Shown one piece after another: positions 43,016 through 51,106 of a stretch of DNA of 64,000 bases. Both the position numbers and the translations under genes were made by a program. Source of the stretch: Ideonella_A sakaiensis_A. Its GTDB lineage: Bacteria; Pseudomonadota; Gammaproteobacteria; Burkholderiales; Burkholderiaceae_C. The stretch covers positions 5,270,001 to 5,334,000 of the forward strand of contig NZ_CP182947.1 in the NCBI RefSeq assembly GCF_048320135.1. Reading direction: 5' to 3'. Positions within the stretch are counted from its first letter, which is position 1; every line of letters starts with the position of its first letter. The notes beneath the pieces are model-generated. The model was not told where the DNA came from. It saw only the letters and a program-made list of their open reading frames with translations, and searched no databases.

Positions 43016-44038
43016 ATGAAGAAACTTTCCATTCGCCTGATCGCCGCCGCGGCTGCGGTGCTGCCGCTCGCCGCCGTGGCCGACCCCGCCGCCGCGTTCA
43101 AGGAGCGCACGATTCGCGTCAGCCACGTCGTGCCGAAGGACCATCCGTTCCAGATCGGCATCGACCGCTTCTCCGAGCTGGTCGCGCAGAAGACCGGCGG
43201 CAAGATGAAGATGCGCGGTTATCCGGACGGCCAGCTCGGCGCCGAGCTGCAGTCGATTTCGGCCGCGCAGGGCGGCGTGCTCGAGATGACGCTGGTCTCG
43301 ACCGCGGCAACCGCATCGGTGGTGAAGGAATTCGGCGTCTTCGATCTGCCGTTCCTGTTCAGTGACTTCAAGGAAGCCGACCTCGTGCTCGACGGCCCGG
43401 TCGGCCGCAAGCTGCTCGACAAGCTGCCCGAGAAAAACCTGATCGGGCTGTGCTATTTCGAGACCGGCTTCCGCCACGTGACGAACAGCCGCCGCCCGAT
43501 AACGAAGGCGGAGGATCTGAAGGGTCTGAAGATCCGCACGATCCAGAACCCGGTTTTCATCGATGTGTTCAACACGCTCGGCGCGAATGCGACGCCGATG
43601 CCGTTCACCGAGGTCTTCACCGCGCTCGAGACGAAGGCGATCGACGGCCAGGAAACGCCGTACAGCAACATCCACGGCAACAAGTTCTACGAGGTGCAGA
43701 AACACGTCAGCAACACCGGCCACATCTACGGCGCGGCCGTCGTGCTGGTCGGCAAGAAATTCTGGGACCAGCTGAGCGGCGGCGAGCAGGCGCTGCTGCA
43801 GGAGTCCTGCCATGCCGCGCGCGACCATGAGCGCAGCTATAGCCGCACCGAGGATCCGAAGCTGCTGGCGCAGATCAAGGCGAAGGGCGCCGTCTATACG
43901 GAGATCGCGCCGGCCGAGCGCGCCCGCATGCGCGAGCTGCTGCAGCCGGTCTACGAGAAATATGCCCGCACGCTCGGCGAGGACGTCGTCAAGCAGACGC
44001 TGGCCGAACTCGGCAAGCACCGCGCCGCCAGCAAGTAA
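43016..44038 (+). CDS. dctP: TRAP transporter periplasmic binding protein (DctP)
   Basis: A 340-residue DctP-family protein. The Sec signal is MKKLSIRLIAAAAAVLPLAAVA. The mature region starts with RTIRVSHVVPKDHPFQIGIDRFSELV, and the ligand-pairing Arg is in GLKIRTIQNPVFIDVFNTLG followed by ALETKAIDGQE, all family hallmarks of DctP binding sugar acids, uronates or C4 acids. CAGGAG precedes the ATG. Its place in the operon with the RuBisCO-like and ApnO-like genes suggests a sugar acid such as apionate as ligand. Confidence 0.93.
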   Translation: MKKLSIRLIAAAAAVLPLAAVADPAAAFKERTIRVSHVVPKDHPFQIGIDRFSELVAQKTGGKMKMRGYPDGQLGAELQSISAAQGGVLEMTLVSTAATASVVKEFGVFDLPFLFSDFKEADLVLDGPVGRKLLDKLPEKNLIGLCYFETGFRHVTNSRRPITKAEDLKGLKIRTIQNPVFIDVFNTLGANATPMPFTEVFTALETKAIDGQETPYSNIHGNKFYEVQKHVSNTGHIYGAAVVLVGKKFWDQLSGGEQALLQESCHAARDHERSYSRTEDPKLLAQIKAKGAVYTEIAPAERARMRELLQPVYEKYARTLGEDVVKQTLAELGKHRAASK

Positions 44039-44097
44039 GGCTCTCGCGACGGCTACCGGACTGCCCGTGGCCGTCGCAACTCCTGGAAGGATTCGAC

Positions 44098-44937
44098 ATG
44101 AAAAAGATCGTTGTTCTCGGCGCCGGCGGCAAGATGGGCTACCGCTGCTCGGCCAACCTGCGCGGTGCACCGTATCAGGTGTCGCATGTGGAAGTCAGTG
44201 ATGCCGGGCGCACGCGGCTGAAGGAGCTCGGCATCACCTGCGCGCCAGCCGACTCGGTGATTCCGCAGGCCGATGTCGTCGTGCTGGCGATTCCCGACAA
44301 TGTGATCGGCAAGGCCACCCACGCGCTGGCGAAGCAGTTCAAGCCCGGCGCGATCCTGATTGCACTCGATGCGGCAGCGCCGTTTGCCGGCGAGCTGCCG
44401 GAGCGCGACGACCTGACGATCTTCGTCGCCCATCCCTGCCACCCGCCGGTTTTCAATGAAGAGACCGACCCGGAAGCGAAACGCGATTATTTCGGCGGCG
44501 TGAAGGCGAAGCAGGCGATCGTCTGCGCGCTGCTGCGCGGCCCGGCCGAGCATTTCGACCTTGCCGAGGATGTCGCGAAGCGGATGTATGCGCCGGTGAT
44601 GCGCTCTCACCGTGCAACGGTCGACCAGATGGCGATCCTCGAGCCGGTGTTGTCGGAAACCGTCTGCGCGACCTGCCTGGCGGTGATCCGCGAAGCCACC
44701 GACGAGGCGGTGCGGCGCGGTGTACCGAAGGAGGTTGCGCACGACTTCATCCTCGGCCACCTGAATGTCGAATTGGCGATCCTGTTCGATCAGCTGCCCG
44801 GTGTGCGCATGTCCGATGCCGCGAACCGCGCGGTCGAGCGCGCGAAGAAGGAGATCTTCGCGCCCGACTGGAAGAAGGTGTTCGAGCCGGACGCGATTCG
44901 CGAAAGCATTCGGCTGATCACCAACGTCGAGGCCTGA
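44098..44937 (+). CDS. D-apionate oxidoisomerase-like NAD-dependent dehydrogenase (ApnO family)
   Basis: A 279-residue oxidoreductase. The N-terminal Rossmann domain has IVVLGAGGKMGYRCSANLRG, unlike typical GXGXXG hydroxyisobutyrate dehydrogenases, then HVEVSDAGRTRL and AHPCHPPVFNEETDPEAKRD. This matches, from memory, D-apionate oxidoisomerases (ApnO), which oxidise and isomerise D-apionate to 3-oxo-isoapionate, and the C-terminal part is of the phosphogluconate-dehydrogenase type. The gene is inside the TRAP operon, downstream of dctP and upstream of dctQ. The assignment rests on recalled similarity and on context; a related branched sugar-acid dehydrogenase is possible. Confidence 0.8.
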   Translation: MKKIVVLGAGGKMGYRCSANLRGAPYQVSHVEVSDAGRTRLKELGITCAPADSVIPQADVVVLAIPDNVIGKATHALAKQFKPGAILIALDAAAPFAGELPERDDLTIFVAHPCHPPVFNEETDPEAKRDYFGGVKAKQAIVCALLRGPAEHFDLAEDVAKRMYAPVMRSHRATVDQMAILEPVLSETVCATCLAVIREATDEAVRRGVPKEVAHDFILGHLNVELAILFDQLPGVRMSDAANRAVERAKKEIFAPDWKKVFEPDAIRESIRLITNVEA

Positions 44938-44964
44938 CGGCTGGCGGGACAACAGGAGAAACCG

Positions 44965-45546
44965 ATGGCCAGGCTCGTCGACGCTTATTTCCGCACGCTG
45001 AAGGCGCTGATCGCGCTGTGTCTGCTGCTGATGGTGGTGCTGGTGTTCAGCAACGTCGTGCTGCGCTATGGCTTCAATACCGGCATCACGTTGAGCGAGG
45101 AGGTGTCGCGCTGGCTGTTCGTCTACCTGGTCTTCCTCGGCGCCATCGTCGCGATGCGCGAACATGCCCACCTCGGCATGGACGGCGTCGCCAAGCGCCT
45201 GCCGCCGCAGGGCAGGAAGGCCTGCCTGGTGGCCAGCCAGCTGCTGATGTTGTGGGCGACCTGGCTGCTGCTGAAAGGCAGCTGGGTGCAGACGCAGATC
45301 AACCTGCCGTCGACCGCACCGTCGTCCGGCCTGTCGCTGGGCATCTTCTATGCGGTCGGCATCGTCTTCGGTGTTTCGGCCGGCGGCATCCTGCTGGCCG
45401 ACCTGTACCGCGTGCTGAGTGGCGCAGTCGGCGACGACGAGCTGGTGATGGTGCGCGAGTCGGAAGAGGTCGAGGAACTCGAGGCGGTGCTGCACCAGCC
45501 CGCCGCAGCCACCGCCGCGCCGCCGGTGAGCGGCAGACCGGCCTGA
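44965..45546 (+). CDS. dctQ: TRAP transporter small permease (DctQ)
   Basis: A 193-residue membrane protein with four hydrophobic helices (about 15-33, 50-66, 88-104, 125-145) and the family pattern VVLRYGFNTGITLSEEVSRWLFVY and HAHLGMD. The C-terminal 45 residues are a hydrophilic, acidic then Ala/Pro-rich tail (ESEEVEELEAVLHQP) that is longer than usual for DctQ. It is the small partner of the DctM gene 15 bp downstream and of the DctP gene upstream; the ribosome site AGGAG is clear. The ApnO-like gene separates dctP from dctQ. Confidence 0.92.
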   Translation: MARLVDAYFRTLKALIALCLLLMVVLVFSNVVLRYGFNTGITLSEEVSRWLFVYLVFLGAIVAMREHAHLGMDGVAKRLPPQGRKACLVASQLLMLWATWLLLKGSWVQTQINLPSTAPSSGLSLGIFYAVGIVFGVSAGGILLADLYRVLSGAVGDDELVMVRESEEVEELEAVLHQPAAATAAPPVSGRPA

Positions 45547-45561
45547 ACACGGAGCCCCGAG

Positions 45562-46842
45562 ATGCCCGCTGCCGTTTTCCTCTTCTCGTTGCTGGGCGCG
45601 ATGACGCTCGGCATGCCGATCGCCTTTGCGCTGCTGGTCTCGGCGATTGCGCTGATGCTGCACCTCGACATGTTCGACGCGCAGATCATTGCGCAGAACG
45701 TCATCAACGGCGCCGACAGCTTCGCGCTGATGGCGGTGCCGTTCTTCCTGCTCGCCGGCGAGATCATGAATGTCGGCGGCCTGTCGCGGCGCATCGTCAA
45801 TGTCGCGATGGCCCTGGTCGGACACGTGCGGGGCGGGCTCGGTTATGTCACGGTGGTCGCGGCCTGCGTGCTCGCGGCCCTGTCGGGCTCGGCGATCGCC
45901 GATGCCGCGGCACTGGCGACGCTGCTGGTGCCGATGATGGTGCAGGCCGGTCACGACCGGTCGCGGGCCGCCGGCCTCGTTGCCTCCGCCGGCATCATCG
46001 GGCCGATCATTCCGCCGTCGATCGGCTTCGTGATCTTCGGCGTTGCCGCCAACCTGTCGATCAGCAAGCTGTTCCTGGCCGGCATCATGCCGGGCATCTA
46101 CCTCGGCGTCGCGCTGATGATCACGTGGTGGTTCCTGGTTCGCAAGGAGCATGTGGTCGCGCCGCCGCGCTGCCCGCCCGGCGAACTGCGCCGTGCACTG
46201 CTCGATGGCAGCTGGGCGCTGATGTTGCCGTTCATCGTGATCTTCGGGCTGAAATTCGGCATCTTCACGCCGACCGAGGCCGGCGTGGTGGCAGCGGTCT
46301 ATTCGTTTTTTGTCGCGGTGTTCGTCTATCGCGAGCTGAAGCCGTCGCAGATCTACCAACTGTTCGTGACCTCCGCGAAGATCACCTCGGTCGTGATGTT
46401 CCTGGTGGCTGCCGCGCTGGTCGCCGGCTGGCTGATCACGATTGCCGACATGCCGGCGAAGGTCATCGCGATGCTCGAGCCGCTGATCGCGCACCCGACG
46501 CTGCTGCTGATCGCGATGATGGTGCTGGTGATCCTGGTCGGCACCGCGATGGACATGACGCCGACCATCCTGATCCTGACGCCGGTGCTGATCCCGGTCG
46601 TCAAGGCGGCCGGCATCGATCCGATCTATTTCGGTGTGTTGTTCATGATCAACAACGCAATCGGCCTGATCACGCCGCCGGTCGGCACGGTGCTGAACGT
46701 CGTTGCCGGCGTCGCGAAGATTTCGATCGGCCAGGTTGCCAGGGGCGTGATGCCGTTCATGCTGGCCCAGTTGATCGTGCTGTTCCTGCTCGTGTTGTTC
46801 CCGTCGCTGGTCACGGTGCCGGCGAAATGGTTCACCGGGTGA
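45562..46842 (+). CDS. dctM: TRAP transporter large permease (DctM)
   Basis: A 426-residue DctM with about 12 transmembrane helices. The signature segments are LGMPIAFALLVSAIALML near the start, AVPFFLLAGEIMNVGGLSRRIV, LSGSAIADAAALATLLVPMM, GIIGPIIPPSIGFVIFG and GLITPPVGTVLNVVAGV. It belongs to the Siap/DctM main family rather than the mannitol/chloroaromatic subtype. With DctP (43016) and DctQ (44965) it forms a complete TRAP transporter, driven by a Na+ gradient, that most likely imports the acid sugar used by this operon. Confidence 0.95.
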   Translation: MPAAVFLFSLLGAMTLGMPIAFALLVSAIALMLHLDMFDAQIIAQNVINGADSFALMAVPFFLLAGEIMNVGGLSRRIVNVAMALVGHVRGGLGYVTVVAACVLAALSGSAIADAAALATLLVPMMVQAGHDRSRAAGLVASAGIIGPIIPPSIGFVIFGVAANLSISKLFLAGIMPGIYLGVALMITWWFLVRKEHVVAPPRCPPGELRRALLDGSWALMLPFIVIFGLKFGIFTPTEAGVVAAVYSFFVAVFVYRELKPSQIYQLFVTSAKITSVVMFLVAAALVAGWLITIADMPAKVIAMLEPLIAHPTLLLIAMMVLVILVGTAMDMTPTILILTPVLIPVVKAAGIDPIYFGVLFMINNAIGLITPPVGTVLNVVAGVAKISIGQVARGVMPFMLAQLIVLFLLVLFPSLVTVPAKWFTG

Positions 46843-46877
46843 GCTCGAGCTTTTTCTACCAGACCGAGAGAACGAAC

Positions 46878-47291
46878 ATGTTGAAGAAGGAAGTGGTGCG
46901 TGGCAATGGCGCGCGTGTCGTGATCATGGACTCGATCACCAAGGTCACGCCGGAGGACAAGGGCAGCATCGTCGTCTCGGCGTCGCACGGCGGCGCCAGT
47001 TCGGGTGAATTCGCACTCGAGGTGCCGCTGCAGGCGGCGTTTTTCAACGATGCCGGCGTCGGCAAGGACAAGGCCGGCATCGCGGCTCTGGCGATGCTGC
47101 AGCAACGCGGCGTGGCCGGCGGCACCGTCTCGCACACCAGCGCACGCATCGGCGAGTCGCAGGACATGTGGGACGAGGGCGTGATCTCGCATCTGAACGA
47201 AGAAGCGCAGGCGCTCGGACTGGTCGTCGGCGAGCGGCTCTGTGATGCGTTGACCCGGCTGGCGAACGGCGAGGGCGCAACGACGGCGTAA
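46878..47291 (+). CDS. Conserved small protein of unknown function
   Basis: A 137-residue cytosolic protein 35 bp downstream of dctM, the last gene of the apionate-type operon. Segments such as SIVVSASHGGASSGEFALEVPLQAAFFNDAGVGKDKAGIAAL and VSHTSARIGESQDMWDEGVISHLNEEA look well conserved, with a Gly-rich SHGG loop, a possible phosphate or nucleotide site (NDAGVGKDKAG) and a C-terminal helix. I recall similar unannotated proteins in catabolic clusters but cannot name the family. A function in modifying the substrate or regulating the pathway is inferred from position only. Confidence 0.7.
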   Translation: MLKKEVVRGNGARVVIMDSITKVTPEDKGSIVVSASHGGASSGEFALEVPLQAAFFNDAGVGKDKAGIAALAMLQQRGVAGGTVSHTSARIGESQDMWDEGVISHLNEEAQALGLVVGERLCDALTRLANGEGATTA

Positions 47292-47457
47292 CGGCCGGGT
47301 CGCAGGCAGCATGCCCGCATGTCGGATCGGACGGCTTCGGCCTGAAAAGGCTTCTGCTCGGCGCAAGTCCTTGTCCGCCGCTCGGAGATTGGCATTGCTG
47401 CGGATGCCGATTGATACCTCGGCAGCGCTGCTCAGATGCAGCCTGGGCGCGCAGCAC

Positions 47458-47486
47458 TTGGCGTGCAGCCTTCTCTTCGATATACT
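47458..47486 (+). promoter_or_regulatory. Sigma70-type promoter of the esterase-SDR-BVMO operon
   Basis: TTGGCG (47458-47463) and TATACT (47481-47486) are separated by 17 bp and match the -35/-10 consensus at 4 of 6 and 5 of 6 positions. Transcription would start near 47493, directly before the paired TTTCGAAA element and about 50 bp before the hydrolase ATG. Confidence 0.65.
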
Positions 47487-47493
47487 GGGCCGC

Positions 47494-47521
47494 TTTCGAA
47501 AATAAGAAAACATTTTCGAGA
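47494..47521 (+). promoter_or_regulatory. Paired TTTCGAAA operator, copy 1
   Basis: TTTCGAAAAT (47494-47503) and ATTTTCGAGA (47512-47521) are facing copies of a palindrome with a TCGA core; their inner 8 bp (TCGAAAAT/ATTTTCGA) form a perfect inverted repeat. The TCGA centres are 20 bp apart. The element starts about 8 bp after the -10 and so overlaps the predicted start site, a position suited to a repressor. A copy with the same spacing occurs at 52170-52199. Confidence 0.6.
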
Positions 47522-47542
47522 AATGGGAGTCCAGGAGATACG

Positions 47543-48496
47543 ATGCCGACACTCGACGCTGATGCACGACGCCTTGTCGACCTCGGAAGACAGGCTGGAA
47601 AACCACCGTTCGAAGTCTTGACGCCAGTGCAGGCGCGCGAGGCTTATGCGGCGAGTTGGGACCTGCTCCAGCCGCCCGCGGAGCCGGTCGCCTCGGTGCG
47701 CGACATCGATATCGACGGCCCGGGTGGTGTGCTGCGGCTGCGGGTCTATCGCGGCACTGGCACGGCGGCCGGCCAGTGCATTCCATGCCTGGTCTTTCTG
47801 CACGGCGGCGGCTGGGTGATCGGTGGGCTGGAGAGCCACGACCGGTTGTGCCGCAACCTTGCCAATGCCGCTGGCATTTGCGTCGTTGCGGTCGACTACC
47901 GGCTGGCGCCCGAGTTTCCGTATCCGGCCGGGCTCGACGACTGCGAAGCGGCGTGGCGCTGGGTTCATCAACACACAGCCGAACTGTCGATCGAGCCTGA
48001 GCGCATCGCGATCGGCGGCGACAGTGCCGGCGGCCACCATGCCGCGGTACTTGCGCTGATGGGCCGCGACGGCACGGTGCCGGCGGCCTGCCACCAGACC
48101 TTGCTGTATCCGGTGACCGACATCGCGGCCGAAAGCGATTCGTACCGAAGCGTCGCCGATGTGCCGCTGACCGCAGCGACGATGCGCTGGTTCATCGACC
48201 TGTATGCACCGGATCCGGCGGCGCGCGCGCACTGGAAGCTGTCGCCGTTGCGCGCTGCCAGCTTCGCCGGACTGCCGCCAGCGCTGCTGTTGACCGTCGG
48301 CCACGATCCGCTGCGCGACGAGGGTCGGGCCTACGGCGAGCGGCTGCACGAAGCCGGCGTGCAGATGCTTTCGCTGCACGCCGGCGACCAGATGCACGGC
48401 GTATTGCTGCAGGGCCGGATGGTGCGCGCCGCGAATGTGCTGGCCGAGATGCTCGGCACCGCATTGCGCGCCGCGCTGCGGCCGGTTGCGAATTGA
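47543..48496 (+). CDS. HSL-type alpha/beta hydrolase (carboxylesterase / lactone hydrolase)
   Basis: A 317-residue hydrolase of the hormone-sensitive-lipase group: oxyanion motif HGGGW (87-91), nucleophile Ser161 in GGDSAGGHH, Asp in TVGHDPLRDEG and His in QMHGVLLQ. Related enzymes of this group include ChnC-type caprolactone hydrolases that open the lactone formed by a Baeyer-Villiger monooxygenase. CCAGGAG precedes the ATG at 47543. It is the first gene of the operon with the SDR, monooxygenase and aldo/keto reductase, under the operator-controlled promoter. Ester or lactone substrate is likely; exact identity is unknown. Confidence 0.9.
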   Translation: MPTLDADARRLVDLGRQAGKPPFEVLTPVQAREAYAASWDLLQPPAEPVASVRDIDIDGPGGVLRLRVYRGTGTAAGQCIPCLVFLHGGGWVIGGLESHDRLCRNLANAAGICVVAVDYRLAPEFPYPAGLDDCEAAWRWVHQHTAELSIEPERIAIGGDSAGGHHAAVLALMGRDGTVPAACHQTLLYPVTDIAAESDSYRSVADVPLTAATMRWFIDLYAPDPAARAHWKLSPLRAASFAGLPPALLLTVGHDPLRDEGRAYGERLHEAGVQMLSLHAGDQMHGVLLQGRMVRAANVLAEMLGTALRAALRPVAN

Positions 48497-48637
48497 GGCC
48501 CGAGATGCGGCGCATCTGCCATCCGTATCGACCAGAGCTTTTTTGCATCGCTGCGCCGGCGCGACATGCCTCCGCGCGCAGCGTTTCCATTCCCACCAAG
48601 CCGGCGTGACCGTCCGGCCGATCACGAGGAGAGACAA

Positions 48638-49375
48638 GTGACGAAACGATTCGAGAACCGCGTCTATGTGGTGTCCGGCGGAGCGCGCGGCCTCGGTGCC
48701 GCGATGGCGCGCCGGCTGGTCGCAGACGGTGCCAAGGTGCTGATTGGCGATGTGCTGCAGGAGCAGGGCGAGGCGCTTGCCGCCGAGCTCGGCGAGGCCT
48801 GTCGGTTCCGGCGGCTCGACGTCACCGACGAGGCGCAGTGGAACGCAGCGGTCGATGCTGCCGAGTCGATGGGGCCGGTGCACGGCCTCGTCAACAACGC
48901 GGGCGTCTACAAGCCGGTCTCGCTGGTCGCGCCGGACAGCCCGGCCGAATTCCGCCGTCACATGGAGATTAACCAATACGGCACCTTTCTCGGCCTGCGT
49001 GCGATCGTCCCGGCGCTCGAGCGCAACGGCGGCGGTTCGATCGTCAACATCTCGTCGACCGTCGGGCTGCGCTCGGCGCCGAATTCGATCGCCTATACCG
49101 GCACCAAGTGGGCGGTTCGCGGCATGACGAAAACCGCTGCGCTCGAACTGGTCGGCCGGAACATCCGTGTCAACTCGGTGCATCCAGGACCGACCGATAC
49201 CGAGATCCTGCGCGTGCGCACCGACGAGGAAAACCGCCAGCGCGTGCAGCAGGTGCCGATGAAGCGGCTCGGTACGCCGGATGAAGTCGCGTCGGCGGTG
49301 CTGTTCCTGTTGTCCGACGAAAGCAGCTACACGACCGGCGCCGAGCTGGCCGTCGATGGGGGGACCGTGCTGTGA
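48638..49375 (+). CDS. Short-chain dehydrogenase/reductase (secondary alcohol type)
   Basis: A 245-residue classical SDR. The NAD-binding motif VSGGARGLG is at 12-20 (TGXXXGXG with S for T), NNAG at 86-89, and the catalytic Ser139/140, Tyr153 and Lys157 (YTGTK) are intact. The sequence type resembles 3-alpha/20-beta hydroxysteroid and cyclic-alcohol dehydrogenases. In this operon it would turn a secondary or cyclic alcohol into the ketone used by the monooxygenase. It starts with GTG, with GAGGAGAG before it. Its stop overlaps the GTG of the monooxygenase gene. The upstream gap of 141 bp has no gene. Confidence 0.92.
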   Translation: MTKRFENRVYVVSGGARGLGAAMARRLVADGAKVLIGDVLQEQGEALAAELGEACRFRRLDVTDEAQWNAAVDAAESMGPVHGLVNNAGVYKPVSLVAPDSPAEFRRHMEINQYGTFLGLRAIVPALERNGGGSIVNISSTVGLRSAPNSIAYTGTKWAVRGMTKTAALELVGRNIRVNSVHPGPTDTEILRVRTDEENRQRVQQVPMKRLGTPDEVASAVLFLLSDESSYTTGAELAVDGGTVL

Positions 49376-51054
49376 ACCCGCAGACCGAGCAACCGATCGT
49401 CGGCCACAGCGAGCCGCACACGCCGGACACCGGCGCCTACGATGCCGTCGTGATCGGCGCCGGTTTTGCCGGGCTGTACATGCTGTATCGCCTGCGCGAA
49501 CTCGGCCTGAAGGCACGCGGCTACGAAACCGGTGCCGGCGTCGGCGGCACCTGGTACTGGAACCGCTATCCCGGCGCGCGCTGCGATGTCGAGAGCATGC
49601 AGTATTCCTATTCCTTCTCCGAGGAACTGCAGCAGGAATGGGTGTGGAGCGAGCGTTATCCGCGCCAGGACGAGATCATCCGCTACATCGATCATGTGGC
49701 CGACCGCTTCGAGCTGCGGCCGATGATCCAGCTGCAGACGCGCGTGACCAGTGCGGTGCTCGACGAAAACAGCGGGCTGTGGGAAGTCGGCACCGATCGC
49801 GGTGACCGGGTCGGCGCACGCTTCGTGATCTCGGCCGCCGGCTGCCTGTCGGCCTCGCGGGTGCCGGACCTGCCGGGGCTGGCCTCGTTCAGCGGCAAGT
49901 GGTACCACACCGGCAACTGGCCGCGCGAGGATGTCGATTTCAGCGGCAAACGCGTCGGCGTGATCGGCACCGGTTCATCGGGCATCCAGATCATCCCGAT
50001 GCTCGCGAAGCAGGCGGCGCAGCTGACGGTATTCCAGCGCACGCCGAATTTCAGCATCCCGGCCTGGAACCGGCCGTTGCCGGTGGACGAGCAGGATGCC
50101 TGGAAGGCCAATTTTGCCGAGCACCGCCGCAAGGCGAAGGCGTCGAAGTCGGCGATCCTGTACGACTACAGCCAGCGCTCGGCGCTCGAAGTCGACGATC
50201 AGGAACGCAAGGCTGAATACGATCGCCGCTGGGCCCGTGGCGGCAACAATTTCACGCACTCGTTCAACGACCTGCTGCTGAACAAGGAAGCGAACAAGAC
50301 GGCCAGCGACTATGTGCGCGGCAAGATCCATTCGATCGTCAAAGACCCGCAAAAGGCGAAGCTGCTGGCGCCGGTCGACCACGGCCTCGGCACCAAGCGG
50401 GTCTGCGTCGATTCGGACTATTACGCAACCTACAACCTGCCGCACGTCAGCCTGGTCGACCTGCGCAGTTCGCCGATCAGCGAGATCGTGCCGGACGGCG
50501 TGTGCGCCGGTTCGCAATTGCATCAGCTGGACGCCCTCGTTTTTGCCACCGGCTACGACGCCGTCACCGGTGCACTCGACCGCATCGACATCCGCGGGCG
50601 CAACGGGCGCAAGCTGAAGGACGAGTGGGCCGATGGGCCGCGCACCTACCTCGGCCTGATGTCGCATGGTTTCCCGAACCTGTTCTTCATCACCGGCCCG
50701 CAAAGCCCGTCGATCCTGACCAACGTGATCATGTCGATCGAGCAGCATGTCGAGTGGATTGCCGGCTGCCTTGGCCACATGCAGCGCAACGGCCTGCGCT
50801 CGATCGAGGCCGATGCACAGGCGCAGCAGGACTGGGTCGTGCGGACCAACGAGCTGGCCATGAAGACGCTGTTTCCGAGTGCCAACTCGTGGTTCATGGG
50901 CGCGAACATTCCCGGCAAGCCGCGGGTCTTCCTGCCCTGGGTCGGCGGATTCGGCAACTACACGGTGATCTGCAACGAGGTCGTCGCAGCCGGCTACAGA
51001 GGCTTTCACCTGCGCGATGCGGTGAACGCCACCGAAGCGGCCGCGACCAGCTGA
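49372..51054 (+). CDS. Baeyer-Villiger flavin monooxygenase (PAMO/steroid type)
   Basis: A 560-residue FAD/NADPH monooxygenase. FAD motif GAGFAG (29-34), NADPH motif GTGSSG (199-204) and the Baeyer-Villiger fingerprint FSGKWYHTGNWP (173-184) are exact. The surrounding sequence (VDFSGKRVGVIGTGSSGIQI and LTVFQRTPNFSIPAWNRPL) is closer, from memory, to phenylacetone or steroid monooxygenases than to cyclohexanone monooxygenase. It inserts oxygen next to a ketone to make an ester or lactone, which the HSL hydrolase could then cleave. The start is GTG, overlapping the SDR stop. The substrate is not determined by sequence alone. Confidence 0.93.
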   Translation: MNPQTEQPIVGHSEPHTPDTGAYDAVVIGAGFAGLYMLYRLRELGLKARGYETGAGVGGTWYWNRYPGARCDVESMQYSYSFSEELQQEWVWSERYPRQDEIIRYIDHVADRFELRPMIQLQTRVTSAVLDENSGLWEVGTDRGDRVGARFVISAAGCLSASRVPDLPGLASFSGKWYHTGNWPREDVDFSGKRVGVIGTGSSGIQIIPMLAKQAAQLTVFQRTPNFSIPAWNRPLPVDEQDAWKANFAEHRRKAKASKSAILYDYSQRSALEVDDQERKAEYDRRWARGGNNFTHSFNDLLLNKEANKTASDYVRGKIHSIVKDPQKAKLLAPVDHGLGTKRVCVDSDYYATYNLPHVSLVDLRSSPISEIVPDGVCAGSQLHQLDALVFATGYDAVTGALDRIDIRGRNGRKLKDEWADGPRTYLGLMSHGFPNLFFITGPQSPSILTNVIMSIEQHVEWIAGCLGHMQRNGLRSIEADAQAQQDWVVRTNELAMKTLFPSANSWFMGANIPGKPRVFLPWVGGFGNYTVICNEVVAAGYRGFHLRDAVNATEAAATS

Positions 51055-51106
51055 GCGCAGCGGGCCCTTCGCGGCCCCTCGTCTCACACCACGAGGAATT
51101 TCGCCA

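Noticed and set aside
46842..46857. AGCTCGAGCT palindrome followed by T's after dctM, as a terminator
   Set aside because: The stem would be 5 bp with no loop; too small for a terminator, and the next gene is only 35 bp away with no other promoter visible.
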